A stretch of DNA of 12,238 nt from an uncultured Clostridia bacterium (GCA_946405565.1 CAMJHU010000016.1:1-12238); one strand, 5' to 3'; shown: positions 1 to 7,877, counted from the stretch's first letter. Notes: generated by a model from the letters alone, not told the origin. A program made the numbers and translations.

Positions 1-434
1 CGCAGGTCAACGCCATCCGGCGGCAGGTGCATGAGGTTCACGCGGAGGGGCGTCCGGATATTTTCCGCCGGAAATTCAGCAAAAAGCTGGCGGCGCTGAT
101 TCATGATAGGTTTTGTGATAAATGCAGCCGGATTGTCGTAGGGGACAGAGACGGTACGATTGCCGGTTTTGCGGTTCTCGACGTCATCGAAAAGCCGAAG
201 TCGCCATACAGCAGGGCGCGGCAGTACTTGCGGGTGACGGAATTCGGCGTGGATGAGAAATACCGGGGGCAGGGCATCGGCACGGCGCTGCTGCAATATG
301 TGAAGCAATACGCGGCGGAGAACGGATTCGACACGGTGGAGCTGGACGTCTGGGAATTCAACGAAGGCGCCCTGCGGTTTTATGAATCGGTAGGTTTTCA
401 GACGTACCGGCGTTATATGGAATACAAGACTTGA
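1..434 (+). CDS. GNAT family N-acetyltransferase, 5' truncated by window edge
   Basis: This is the C-terminal ~143 residues of a GCN5-related acetyltransferase, which would transfer acetyl from acetyl-CoA to an amine; the substrate is not readable. The frame is open from base 3 with no stop, so the true start lies before the window; the GTG at 27 is probably internal, because the residues before it (QVNAIRRQ) read like the usual GNAT helix 1. The acetyl-CoA pyrophosphate loop is seen as RGQGIG (about bases 258-275) in the context VDEKYRGQGIGTALL. It is followed by the typical C-terminal ELDVWEFNEGALRFYESVGF pattern. The stop at 432-434 is 15 bases before smc, so the two are probably co-transcribed. 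The family is sure; the specific function is unknown. Confidence 0.9.
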   Translation, partial: QVNAIRRQVHEVHAEGRPDIFRRKFSKKLAALIHDRFCDKCSRIVVGDRDGTIAGFAVLDVIEKPKSPYSRARQYLRVTEFGVDEKYRGQGIGTALLQYVKQYAAENGFDTVELDVWEFNEGALRFYESVGFQTYRRYMEYKT

Positions 435-449
435 CGAAGGAGAAGCGAT

Positions 450-3400
450 ATGCATTTAAAATCGCTTGACATGATGGGGTTCAAATCGTTTCCCGACAAG
501 GTGAAGATGTCGTTTGTACCCGGTATTACAGCGGCTGTCGGACCCAACGGCAGCGGCAAGAGCAACATCAGCGACGCGGTGCGCTGGGTCCTCGGAGAGC
601 AGGCAACCCGTATCCTGCGCATCAAGTCGATGGAGGACGTGATTTTCGGCGGGACCGCCCAGCGAAAGGCGCTGGGTTTCGCGGAAGTGGTGCTGACCAT
701 CGACAACCGCGACCGGGCGCTGGATTTTGACAGCGACGAAGTCGCGATTGCCCGGCGGTACTACCGCTCGGGGGACAGCGAATATAAAATCAACGGCAAG
801 CCGGTTCGTCTCAAGGACATCAACGAACTCTTCATGGACACCGGCATGGGTCGTGACGGCTATTCCATCATCGGACAGGGCAAAGTCGCGGATGTGGTCA
901 ACGTGCGTTCCGAGGAGCGCCGCAGTATCTTTGAGGAAGCGGCGGGCATTTCCAAATACCGCTACCGCAAGCAGGAGGCGGAGCGCAACCTTGCCCGTGC
1001 CGAGGAAAATCTGGTGCATCTCGACGTGATTCTGTCGGAACTGGAAGGGCGCGTGGAACCCCTGCGCCGTGAATCGGAGAAAGCCCAGCAGTACCTTGTC
1101 CTGATGGAACAGAAAAAGAGCGTGGAAATCGGACTCTGGCTGACCACGTTGAGCGATTCGGCACAGCGGCTGCGGGACTGGGACTATAAAGAAACACTGG
1201 CACGTTCGCAGCAGGAAGAAATCGACAAAGAAATCGAACAGATCGAAGCGGACATTGAGCGCAAATTCCACCACAGTAACGAACTCGCCGCCAAGCGCGA
1301 CGAGATGATGCGCCATTCCGCGGAATTGGAAGAGAGTGCCGCCAAAACCGAGGGCGAAGCCGCCGTGCTGGAAAACGATATTTCCCACCGCACCCGACGG
1401 ATTGCGCAGTTGAAACAAGACATCACAGCCTTTGAAAGCAGCGGCGACAGCATGAAGCGGGAGATGGAGCGTCGGCGGCAGGAGATCACCGACAAGCAGA
1501 CCGCGCTTCAGGAAAAGCAGGCGGAGGCGGAGACGTTAAAGCAGCAGTCCGAAACGCTTCGCACGTCGGACAGCGCGTTTGAAGCGAAAATCAACCAGTT
1601 GACCGTCCGCCGTGCCGAGACCACCGCTTCGCTGGCACAGGCGCAGGTGACGCTTGCGACCGCGCAGTCGCAGTTGGGCGAAATCAGCAGCCGTCTGGAA
1701 AATGTGGACAGCGAAATTGAACGCCGCCAGCAGGACATTGAAAAGCTGCAATCCTCCAAAACCCTCACCGAAGAGGCTATCCAAGGCGCACAAACCCGGC
1801 TCCGGGAAATCGACAGTGAGAAGGACGAATTTCAGTCGCAGCTCACCAAGCTCCGGGAGCAGGGCGTACAGGTCCGGCGGGAGAGCGAAAACGCGGAACT
1901 CGACGCCAAGGGACATGAGCGCAAGGCGCGGATTCTCGAAGACCTCGAAAAGAGCATGGAAGGCTTCGCGGGCAGTGTCCGTTCCGTGATGAAGCTGGCG
2001 GAAAACGGTACGCTGCGCGGCATTCACGGACCGGTGTCCCGTCTGATTAACGTGCCGAATGAATACGCGACCGCCATTGAAATTGCCCTCGGCGGCAATT
2101 TACAGAATATCGTGGTTGACAGCGAGGAAGATGCCAAACAAGCCATTGCCCGGTTAAAGCAGAACAAAGCGGGACGCGCTACCTTCCTGCCGCTGACCAC
2201 CATTAAACCGACGCGTTTCAATGAGCAGGGCTTGTCCGGCTGCGAAGGATATATCGGCATGGCTGCCGAATTGGTGACATATGACCCGACGTACGCGAAT
2301 ATCGTATCCAACGCGCTGGGAAAGATTGCCATTGTGGATACGATTGACAGTGCCGTCACGATTGCAAAGCAATACGGCTATCGGTTCCGGCTGGTGACGC
2401 TGGACGGGCAGGTGGTCAACGCGGGCGGTTCCATGACGGGCGGTTCGCTGGCGAAAAACGCGGGCTTGCTGGGACGGCGCGGCGAGATTGAAGCCCTGCG
2501 CCGGAAGGCTGCCGACTGCCTGAAAAAAAGCGAAACCCTCAAAGGTCAGTTTGCTACGCTGGAACAGGAAGCCGCCGATCTCAAAACCCAAATCCGCGAA
2601 AATGACGAGAAGCGGCAGGTAGTCAGCGGTGATCTGATCCGCTTTGAAGCCGATCTGAAAAATACGTCCGCCAATCTCGAAACGCTTGTGGCGGAAACCG
2701 AACGTCTGTCTGCGGAGCGCGGGAGCGCGGACGAGCGAACCGCGTCGTTGCAGCAGCACATGGAAAAAGCCGATGAAGCAGTGACATCGCTCCAAGCGCA
2801 ACTGACCGCCATTGAGAAGGATATCACGGACAGCAGTGAAGCCCGTGCGGAAACGGCACGCAGGCGGGAAGAAAATGCCCTTGCGCTGAGCGAGGCGAGT
2901 ATGGCGGTCATGTCGCTGTCCAAGGACATCGAGGCAGCGAAAAATGCCGTGACGGATATGGAGAGCCGACAGGGAGAACAGGCGGAACGCATCGAAGGTA
3001 TGAAGCAGGAGATTGTTTCATTGGAACATCAGAACGCGGAAACCGCCGTGCAGGTGAAATCCATGCGGGAGAACGCCAGGCAGAACCGCGCCGAGGCGGA
3101 CGCGTCCCGCGAAGGCATGACGGCGCTTGCCAAGGAGCGGGAACAGACCGAAAGCGAGATTCACGGATTGCGCAAGCAGTCCAAGGAGAAATCCGTCCAG
3201 CGCGAAGCCATTACCGGCGAGGTCACGCGGCTGGAGGAACGCCGTGCGGCAGTCCAGCGGGAATACGACGATATTATCCTCAAGCTGCTGGAGGAATACA
3301 ACCTCACCCGACGGGAAGCGGAGGCGCGGTTCGAGCCTGCCGGGAACCGTCGGGAAGCGGAGCGAAAGGTCAAGGAGCTTCGCGGGAGTATGAAGAAGCT

Positions 3401-4019
3401 GGAGCCGGTCAATCTGGGCGCCGTGGAGGAATACAAAGAGGTCTTTGAAAAATACACCATGTACAAAACCCAGATTGAGGACGTGCAGAAATCCAAGGCG
3501 GAGCTGAATAAGCTCATCGAGACGCTGACCCGGCAGATGAAGGAACTCTTTGTGCTGAAATTCGATGAAATCAACGGGCATTTCAAGACCATTTTTACGG
3601 AACTGTTTGGCGGGGGCAGCGGCTATCTGGAACTCACCGACCGCAGCGATGTCCTCAACTGCGGCATTGAGATTCACGCGCAGCCGCCGGGCAAGACCAT
3701 CAAAAATATCGACCTGTTCAGCGGCGGCGAAAAGACGGTCATTGCCGTGGCGATTTACTTTGCCATCATGAAGGTCAATCCCTCGCCCTTCTGTATTCTG
3801 GACGAGATTGATTCCGCGCTGGACGAACGGAATGTGGACAATATCGCGGCGTACTGCCGCCGCATGAGCGATTCCACGCAGTACATCATCATCACCCACC
3901 GCAGGGGTACCATGGAAGTCGCCAACATGATTTACGGTGTGACCATGCAGCAGGACGGGGTGTCCAAGCTGCTGGAGCTGAACATCGACGAAATCAGCCA
4001 GAAACTCGGCGTAGACTAA
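450..4019 (+). CDS. smc: Chromosome segregation/condensation ATPase SMC
   Basis: Full-length 1189-residue SMC, the usual bacterial size. It forms the ATP-driven DNA-loop-extruding dimer that works with ScpA/ScpB on the nucleoid. Domain order is as expected: N-terminal head with Walker A GPNGSGKS at residues 31-38; a long Glu/Lys/Arg/Gln-rich coiled coil to about 520; hinge about 520-670 starting GIHGPVSRL and ending GGSMTGGS (659-666); a second coiled coil to about 1000; C-terminal head with signature FSGGEK (1090-1095), Walker B ILDEID (D1118, E1119), D-loop SALDE and the H-loop His1150 in ITHRRGTME. The signature starts LFSGGEK instead of the commoner LSGGE, a mild variant. The ATG is set by AAGGAG at 437-442, seven bases upstream. 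It follows a GNAT gene closely and ends before a strong terminator, so ftsY, often next to smc, is not co-transcribed here. Confidence 0.98.
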   Translation: MHLKSLDMMGFKSFPDKVKMSFVPGITAAVGPNGSGKSNISDAVRWVLGEQATRILRIKSMEDVIFGGTAQRKALGFAEVVLTIDNRDRALDFDSDEVAIARRYYRSGDSEYKINGKPVRLKDINELFMDTGMGRDGYSIIGQGKVADVVNVRSEERRSIFEEAAGISKYRYRKQEAERNLARAEENLVHLDVILSELEGRVEPLRRESEKAQQYLVLMEQKKSVEIGLWLTTLSDSAQRLRDWDYKETLARSQQEEIDKEIEQIEADIERKFHHSNELAAKRDEMMRHSAELEESAAKTEGEAAVLENDISHRTRRIAQLKQDITAFESSGDSMKREMERRRQEITDKQTALQEKQAEAETLKQQSETLRTSDSAFEAKINQLTVRRAETTASLAQAQVTLATAQSQLGEISSRLENVDSEIERRQQDIEKLQSSKTLTEEAIQGAQTRLREIDSEKDEFQSQLTKLREQGVQVRRESENAELDAKGHERKARILEDLEKSMEGFAGSVRSVMKLAENGTLRGIHGPVSRLINVPNEYATAIEIALGGNLQNIVVDSEEDAKQAIARLKQNKAGRATFLPLTTIKPTRFNEQGLSGCEGYIGMAAELVTYDPTYANIVSNALGKIAIVDTIDSAVTIAKQYGYRFRLVTLDGQVVNAGGSMTGGSLAKNAGLLGRRGEIEALRRKAADCLKKSETLKGQFATLEQEAADLKTQIRENDEKRQVVSGDLIRFEADLKNTSANLETLVAETERLSAERGSADERTASLQQHMEKADEAVTSLQAQLTAIEKDITDSSEARAETARRREENALALSEASMAVMSLSKDIEAAKNAVTDMESRQGEQAERIEGMKQEIVSLEHQNAETAVQVKSMRENARQNRAEADASREGMTALAKEREQTESEIHGLRKQSKEKSVQREAITGEVTRLEERRAAVQREYDDIILKLLEEYNLTRREAEARFEPAGNRREAERKVKELRGSMKKLEPVNLGAVEEYKEVFEKYTMYKTQIEDVQKSKAELNKLIETLTRQMKELFVLKFDEINGHFKTIFTELFGGGSGYLELTDRSDVLNCGIEIHAQPPGKTIKNIDLFSGGEKTVIAVAIYFAIMKVNPSPFCILDEIDSALDERNVDNIAAYCRRMSDSTQYIIITHRRGTMEVANMIYGVTMQQDGVSKLLELNIDEISQKLGVD

Positions 4020-4040
4020 CGGACACGCCCTTCTTAAACC

Positions 4041-4084
4041 AAAAACAGTTCCCCGGATGAGCTTCATCGGAGGAACTGTTTTTT
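4041..4084 (+). terminator. Rho-independent terminator after smc
   Basis: A perfect 12-bp stem pairs AAAAACAGTTCC (4041-4052) with GGAACTGTTTTT (4072-4083). An inner GATGA/TCATC stem (4056-4060 with 4064-4068) and GCT loop continue it, and a T run follows to 4084. The A-run on the left arm means it could also stop transcription from the opposite strand. It separates smc from the sigma-factor operon. Confidence 0.92.
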
Positions 4085-4093
4085 GGCTGTCCG

Positions 4094-4126
4094 AAAAAAA
4101 ATGAAAAAAATGAAAAAAATGAAAAA
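4094..4126 (+). repeat. A-tract tandem repeat, 9-bp period (AAAAAAATG)
   Basis: The run reads A8-TG-A7-TG-A7-TG-A5, i.e. three near-identical 9-bp units. It lies directly before the candidate sigma-operon promoter (4131-4156). Spaced A-tracts of this kind can bend DNA or act as an UP element for the RNA polymerase alpha subunit; that role is inferred. The repeat is also prone to copy-number change by slippage. It is unlikely to encode a Lys-rich peptide because no ribosome binding site precedes the ATGs. Confidence 0.75.
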
Positions 4127-4130
4127 CGAA

Positions 4131-4156
4131 TGCAACCCACGCATGATAAACCGTGC
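4131..4156 (+). promoter_or_regulatory. Candidate ECF-type promoter of the sigma/anti-sigma operon
   Basis: TGCAACC (4131-4137) resembles the AAC-containing -35 box of ECF sigma factors, and CGTGC (4152-4156) resembles their CGTC -10 box. Fifteen bases separate TGCAAC from CGTG, against 16-17 in well-studied cases. The A-tract repeat lies just upstream and a 10-bp palindrome AGAGGCCTCT lies at 4169-4178. Autoregulation by the downstream ECF factor is the usual arrangement but is inferred here. The -10 is imperfect and no SigA-type promoter stands out in this gap. Confidence 0.3.
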
Positions 4157-4222
4157 TTCTATTTTACGAGAGGCCTCTTCAGGAAGATACGAACCATACA
4201 ACAACGGAAGTGATCCATTATC

Positions 4223-4783
4223 ATGGAAGACCAAGCGATTGTCCGCCTGTTTGTGGCGCGGGACGAAAACGCCATCGGGCAGACCCAGACCAAATACGGC
4301 AGCCGACTGAAATACCTTGCCTATGAAATTACGCAGGACACGCAAACGGCGGAGGAATGCGAAAACGACGTGTATCTCGGGGCGTGGAACGCCATACCGC
4401 CGCATGAACCGTATGATTACTTTTACGCGTTCCTGACCCGTCTGACGCGCAACGTGGCGCTCAACCGCTGCCGGAGTCTTCATACACAGAAGCGCAAGGC
4501 GACGGTCGATGAACTGACCGACGAACTTGCCAATACCATTCCGGGCGGAAACGATGTGGATGAATTCATCGACGACACCGTGCTGCGGGAATCGCTCAAC
4601 GCCTTTCTCGCCACCCTGCCGGAAGAGACGCGCAACGTATTTGTCCGCCGTTACTGGTATATGGATTCGGTGGAACGCATCGCGGAAGGATACGGTATGT
4701 CGGAGAGCAAGGTCAAATCCATGCTGTTCCGCTGCCGGAATAAACTCAGACAAACTTTACAGAAAGAGGGCTACAATTTATGA
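4223..4783 (+). CDS. RNA polymerase sigma factor, ECF subfamily
   Basis: A 186-residue sigma-70 family protein with only regions 2 and 4, the ECF (group 4) layout, directing RNA polymerase to a small regulon. Region 2 covers about residues 8-85, including the TAEECENDVYLGAWNAIP stretch (the usual region 2.1-2.2 acidic helix) and a DYFYAFLTRLTRNVALNRCR segment for -10 recognition. A variable linker (about 86-125) follows. Region 4 is about 126-182: LPEETRNVFVRRYWYMDSVE, then a helix-turn-helix around IAEGYGMSESKVKSMLFRCRNKLRQ. The ATG at 4223 is the first plausible start; the ribosome site is weak (GGAAG about 4205-4209). Its TGA overlaps the next ATG (ATGA, 4780-4783), indicating translational coupling with the membrane protein that probably holds it inactive. 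The signal sensed is unknown. Confidence 0.9.
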   Translation: MEDQAIVRLFVARDENAIGQTQTKYGSRLKYLAYEITQDTQTAEECENDVYLGAWNAIPPHEPYDYFYAFLTRLTRNVALNRCRSLHTQKRKATVDELTDELANTIPGGNDVDEFIDDTVLRESLNAFLATLPEETRNVFVRRYWYMDSVERIAEGYGMSESKVKSMLFRCRNKLRQTLQKEGYNL

Positions 4784-5580
4784 AGAACGAAATGAAAATG
4801 GGTGCATTGGAAGCCATGAGCCTGATCAACCCCGAATATGTAGAGGCGGCGGTATATCCCGCGGCAAGCGCGAAGCATCGTTTCTTTGTGACCGGAAAAA
4901 TGTGGAAATCGGTGGTTGCGGCTGCTGCTGCCGTGGCAATCTGTGTGACGTGCGTGGGCTTTGCGCCGCAGGTCAAGGCATTTGCGGACCGGCTTTTCAA
5001 CAGCTGGGTGGAAATGAACGGCGATGTGGTGGAGATGGAAGGCACGATGGATAAAATCCACATCAAAGACAGTCTGACATTCCCCGAGGAAGATCAGGTG
5101 AAGCAGTTCCGTCAGGTCAAGGACGCGGAAAAATACCTCGGCGTCAAGCTGCTCCACAGCAAACTTGCCTCCAAAAACGACGCGCCTACCGTGACGATGA
5201 CGGCGGTGCATCGCGGGCAGTTGATTACGATCGAAGATGAAGCCTACTGCCTGTTCCATGAAACCATTGACGACGAGGGCAATTGGCAGGGCGACGGTGA
5301 GGACGCCTACGGTATCCGCTATGAAGCGCGATTCCTGACCGACCGCAGCAGCAGTGACGGATATATCCACAGCTATCCCGACGCGGAAATGCAGGAAACC
5401 TATACGACAGCAAACGGACTGAAAGCGGGCATTTTCATCGCTTCCGAGACCTATCATGCCGTGCTTTATCACGACAGCGTCGAATATGTGTTTGCGTTTA
5501 CCCCGTGGCGCGACGATCCCGGTAACCGTACCGAAGCCGATCTGACCAATTTCAAGGCATTTCTCGATACCCTTCGCTGA
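4780..5580 (+). CDS. Single-pass membrane protein, probable anti-sigma factor
   Basis: A 266-residue protein with a 42-residue N-terminal part, one hydrophobic segment at about residues 43-62 (SVVAAAAAVAICVTCVGFA) and a ~200-residue C-terminal part predicted to face outside. This topology and the 4-base ATGA overlap with the ECF sigma gene fit a membrane anti-sigma factor that binds the sigma with its short cytoplasmic part. There is no HxxxCxxC zinc anti-sigma motif. The stretch after the membrane segment (APQVKAFADRLFNSWVE) and the C-terminal part (VEYVFAFTP...DLTNFKAFLDTLR) remind me of the DUF4179/DUF4367-type proteins seen next to Firmicutes ECF factors, but I cannot assign a family with certainty. 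Ser/Asp-rich loops around residues 180-205 may be surface exposed. A terminator follows. The role is inferred from context and topology, not from a catalytic motif. Confidence 0.75.
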   Translation: MKNEMKMGALEAMSLINPEYVEAAVYPAASAKHRFFVTGKMWKSVVAAAAAVAICVTCVGFAPQVKAFADRLFNSWVEMNGDVVEMEGTMDKIHIKDSLTFPEEDQVKQFRQVKDAEKYLGVKLLHSKLASKNDAPTVTMTAVHRGQLITIEDEAYCLFHETIDDEGNWQGDGEDAYGIRYEARFLTDRSSSDGYIHSYPDAEMQETYTTANGLKAGIFIASETYHAVLYHDSVEYVFAFTPWRDDPGNRTEADLTNFKAFLDTLR

Positions 5581-5590
5581 CCGACATTGT

Positions 5591-5628
5591 GACCTCTGAG
5601 CTACTTTTCCGGCTCAGGGGTCTTTTTT
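5591..5628 (+). terminator. Rho-independent terminator after the sigma/anti-sigma operon
   Basis: GACCTCTGAGC (5591-5601) pairs with GCTCAGGGGTC (5612-5622), an 11-bp stem with one G-T wobble. A TACTTTTCCG loop separates the arms and six T follow at 5623-5628. It lies 10 bases after the stop codon of the membrane protein gene. Confidence 0.92.
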
Positions 5629-5639
5629 GCGGGAATGGA

Positions 5640-5668
5640 TTGCAATCTTTTACAGGTTGTGGTATGAT
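5640..5668 (+). promoter_or_regulatory. SigA-type promoter before the GNAT-ftsY operon
   Basis: TTGCAA (5640-5645) and TATGAT (5663-5668) are separated by exactly 17 bases. Each box has one mismatch to TTGACA/TATAAT or is close to it (TTGCAA has two). Transcription would begin near 5675, giving a leader of about 35 bases before the GNAT start at 5712. It sits directly behind the previous terminator and is the only clear promoter for the downstream GNAT-ftsY-rdgB run. Confidence 0.7.
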
Positions 5669-5711
5669 AAATGATACGGGTGTGGAACGATTGGGATAGG
5701 AGCGGTTGTGT

Positions 5712-6149
5712 ATGACCATACGGGAAATTCGGGAAGAGGATTTTGACAGTCTCATGCGGCTATATACCCATCTGCATGAAACCGATGTTCCGGCGCTGCA
5801 TGGAGAAACCGTCGCTGTCTGGGAGAAAATCCTGCGGGATAAAAACTATCATATCATTGTCGCTGAAATTGACGGAAAGCTCGTCTCGTCCTGCACCTGC
5901 GTGGTGATACCCAATCTGACGCGGAAACGGCGCCCGTATACCCTTGTCGAAAATGTAGTGACAGACGAAGCGTATCGCGGGCAGGGATTGGCGACCGCCT
6001 GTCTGGATTACGCCAAGGAATTGGCAAAACGCGAAAACTGTTACAAAATAATGCTGCTGACCGGTTCAAAAGCGCAAAGCACACTTGCATTTTACGAGCG
6101 GGCAGGCTATAATTGTAAAGATAAGACAGCCTTTATCCAATGGCTGTGA
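5712..6149 (+). CDS. GNAT family N-acetyltransferase
   Basis: A 145-residue GNAT protein beginning MTIREIREEDFDSLMRLYTHLHETD. The acetyl-CoA loop is RGQGLA in VTDEAYRGQGLATACLDYAKELA, about residues 80-100. The C-terminal LLTGSKAQSTLAFYERAGY is the usual strand-5/helix-4 region. I place the start at ATG 5712: AGGAG at 5698-5702 lies nine bases upstream, whereas the in-frame TTG at 5706 would be only three bases from it. The gene follows its own promoter and is 28 bases ahead of ftsY, so the two are probably co-transcribed. The substrate cannot be read from the sequence; a small amine or a protein amine are both possible. Confidence 0.92.
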   Translation: MTIREIREEDFDSLMRLYTHLHETDVPALHGETVAVWEKILRDKNYHIIVAEIDGKLVSSCTCVVIPNLTRKRRPYTLVENVVTDEAYRGQGLATACLDYAKELAKRENCYKIMLLTGSKAQSTLAFYERAGYNCKDKTAFIQWL

Positions 6150-6177
6150 GTTTATTTGTGGAGAGGAAGAAGGAATT

Positions 6178-7218
6178 ATGGGTTTTTTCAAAAGCCTGAA
6201 GGAAGGATTAAAGAAGACGCGCGACGGCATTATGGGTCAGATCGACGCGCTGTTCAAGCGGTTCACCAAGGTGGACGAGGAACTGTTTGAGGAACTGGAG
6301 GAACTGTTGATTGCGGGCGACGTGGGGATGCTGACCGCGGAGAAAATCTGCGATACCCTGCGCGGTAAGGTCAAACAGACCGGTACCACCGACCCAAAGG
6401 AAGTACGCAACCTGCTGATTGAAACCATTGCCGAAATGCTGGAAGGGGATCTGTCGCTCAAGCTCGACACCAAGCCGTCCATTATTCTGGTCATCGGGGT
6501 CAACGGCGTGGGCAAGACCACGACCATCGGCAAGATGTGCGCCCGTTTCCGCAAGGAGGGCAAGAAGTGTGTTATCGCGGCGGCGGATACCTTCCGCGCG
6601 GCGGCGATTGAACAGTTGGAAGTCTGGGCGGAACGCGCCAAGTGCGATCTGGTGAAGCACACCGAAGGCAGCGACCCCGCGGCAGTGGTGTTTGACGGCA
6701 TCAGCGCGGCAAAGGCGCGCAAGGCGGATATCCTGATCTGCGATACCGCCGGACGGCTTCATAATAAAAAGCACCTGATGGACGAACTCGCCAAGATCAA
6801 CCGCGTCATTGACCGTGAAGCCCCCGACAGCTCCCGCGAGGTGCTGCTGGTACTCGACGCAACCACGGGACAGAACGCTATCAACCAGGCGCGTGCCTTC
6901 AAGGACGCGGCGGGGCTGACCGGTATCATTCTGACCAAGCTCGACGGTACGGCACGCGGCGGCGTGGTGCTGGCGATCAGGGAGGAACTCGGTGTGCCGG
7001 TGAAGTATATCGGCGTGGGCGAACGCGTCGAGGACTTGCAGCCCTTTAATCCCAAGGCATTCGCGGCGGCGCTCTTTGACAATGCCGACCGCATGGGGGT
7101 TGAAAACAAGCTCTTCGGCACGGAGGAGGACGATGAGGACGACGATTTCGACGATGACGACGATTTTGACGACGACGATTTCGACGACGATGATGACGAC
7201 TTTGACGATGAGGAATGA
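6178..7218 (+). CDS. ftsY: Signal recognition particle receptor FtsY
   Basis: A 346-residue SRP-family GTPase that docks SRP-ribosome complexes at the membrane for insertion through SecYEG. The short N domain is about 1-95, starting with an amphipathic, basic helix (MGFFKSLKEGLKKTRDG) suited to membrane contact. The G domain has G1 GVNGVGKTT (107-115), the DTFRAAAIEQ insertion-box motif (137-146), G3 DTAGR (189-193), G4 TKLDGTARGG (253-262) and the closing GVGERVEDLQPF (279-290). It lacks the long N-terminal acidic A domain of E. coli FtsY. Unusually, residues 316-346 form a tail made only of Asp, Glu and four Phe. I chose ATG 6178 because MGFF-type starts are typical and AGGA/AAGGA lies upstream; the open frame back to 6085 overlaps the GNAT gene. 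Its stop overlaps an ATG (ATGA, 7215-7218). Confidence 0.97.
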   Translation: MGFFKSLKEGLKKTRDGIMGQIDALFKRFTKVDEELFEELEELLIAGDVGMLTAEKICDTLRGKVKQTGTTDPKEVRNLLIETIAEMLEGDLSLKLDTKPSIILVIGVNGVGKTTTIGKMCARFRKEGKKCVIAAADTFRAAAIEQLEVWAERAKCDLVKHTEGSDPAAVVFDGISAAKARKADILICDTAGRLHNKKHLMDELAKINRVIDREAPDSSREVLLVLDATTGQNAINQARAFKDAAGLTGIILTKLDGTARGGVVLAIREELGVPVKYIGVGERVEDLQPFNPKAFAAALFDNADRMGVENKLFGTEEDDEDDDFDDDDDFDDDDFDDDDDDFDDEE

Positions 7219-7226
7219 GAAACCAT

Positions 7227-7820
7227 ATGGAAACGACAAAATTTGTGGTGGCGACGCATAATGTCCATAAAGTGAAGGAATTTCAGCGCATTCTGGCGCC
7301 GCTGCATATTGACATCCTGCTGCCGTCCCAATGCGGCGGCGAGAACATCGACCCGGTGGAGGACGGCGAAACCTTTGAGGCAAACGCGATTATCAAGGCG
7401 ACCGCTTTTGCCAAGGCACTGGGAATGCCCGCGCTGGCAGACGATTCGGGCATCTGCATTGACGCGCTGGGCGGTGCGCCGGGAGTGTATTCCGCACGCT
7501 ACTCCGGCGGCAGTGACGACGACAATAACGAACTGGTGCTGAAAAATCTCGAAGGGGTTCCCTATGAACAGCGCACGGCGCGGTATGTCTGCGTGATCTG
7601 CTGCGCTGATCCCGACGGTTCCTACTTCACCGTGCGCGGCGAATGTGAAGGCATCATCGGATTTGAATACCGCGGCGAGAACGGCTTTGGCTATGACCCG
7701 CTGTTCTATATGGACAACGGCAAGACCTTCGCCGAGATTTCGGGCGAGGAAAAAGATGTGCGCAGCCATCGCGGTAAAGCGCTCCGTCTGCTGGCGGAGA
7801 AGCTGGCAGAGAAACAATGA
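7227..7820 (+). CDS. rdgB: XTP/dITP diphosphatase (non-canonical purine NTP pyrophosphatase)
   Basis: About 197 residues, the normal size for the RdgB/HAM1 family. The enzyme hydrolyses dITP, ITP and XTP to monophosphates, keeping deaminated purines out of DNA and RNA. Motifs: the substrate-binding TxxNxxK as ATHNVHKVKEF near the N terminus; the metal-binding/catalytic stretch LADDSGICIDALGGAPGVYSARYSG; GENGFGYDPLFY; and KDVRSHRGKALRLL at the C terminus. Two starts are possible: ATG 7215, which overlaps the ftsY stop as ATGA but has no ribosome site at the right distance, and ATG 7227, with AGGA at 7211-7214. I prefer 7227, since family members begin only a few residues before the ATHN motif. 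It is probably translated from the ftsY mRNA. Confidence 0.95.
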   Translation: METTKFVVATHNVHKVKEFQRILAPLHIDILLPSQCGGENIDPVEDGETFEANAIIKATAFAKALGMPALADDSGICIDALGGAPGVYSARYSGGSDDDNNELVLKNLEGVPYEQRTARYVCVICCADPDGSYFTVRGECEGIIGFEYRGENGFGYDPLFYMDNGKTFAEISGEEKDVRSHRGKALRLLAEKLAEKQ

Positions 7821-7877
7821 CAGGCATCAGCAAACAGACGGATGTTTTGAGATGATTTGGTATGGGGAGGAAGAGCT

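Noticed and set aside
431..461. TTGACG ... TAAAAT as a promoter for smc
   Set aside because: The spacer would be 19 bases and the -10 would lie inside smc after its start codon, so it cannot drive the gene.
456..1418. 320-residue open frame on the minus strand inside smc
   Set aside because: It is antisense to strongly conserved SMC head and coiled-coil sequence, has no recognisable domain, and is explained by the GC-rich codon pattern of the real gene.
3018..4067. 349-residue open frame on the minus strand at the end of smc
   Set aside because: It mirrors the SMC C-terminal head; the composition is His/Leu/Phe-rich in the manner of antisense frames, with no motif. Its start would lie inside the terminator.
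4083..4310. Small Lys-rich open frame across the A-tract repeat
   Set aside because: No ribosome site, it overlaps the sigma gene out of frame, and it reads the A-tract as Lys-Met repeats.
6208..7383. 391-residue minus-strand frame across ftsY and rdgB
   Set aside because: It is antisense to two conserved genes; the Val/Ile-rich stretch is just the complement of the Asp codon repeat.
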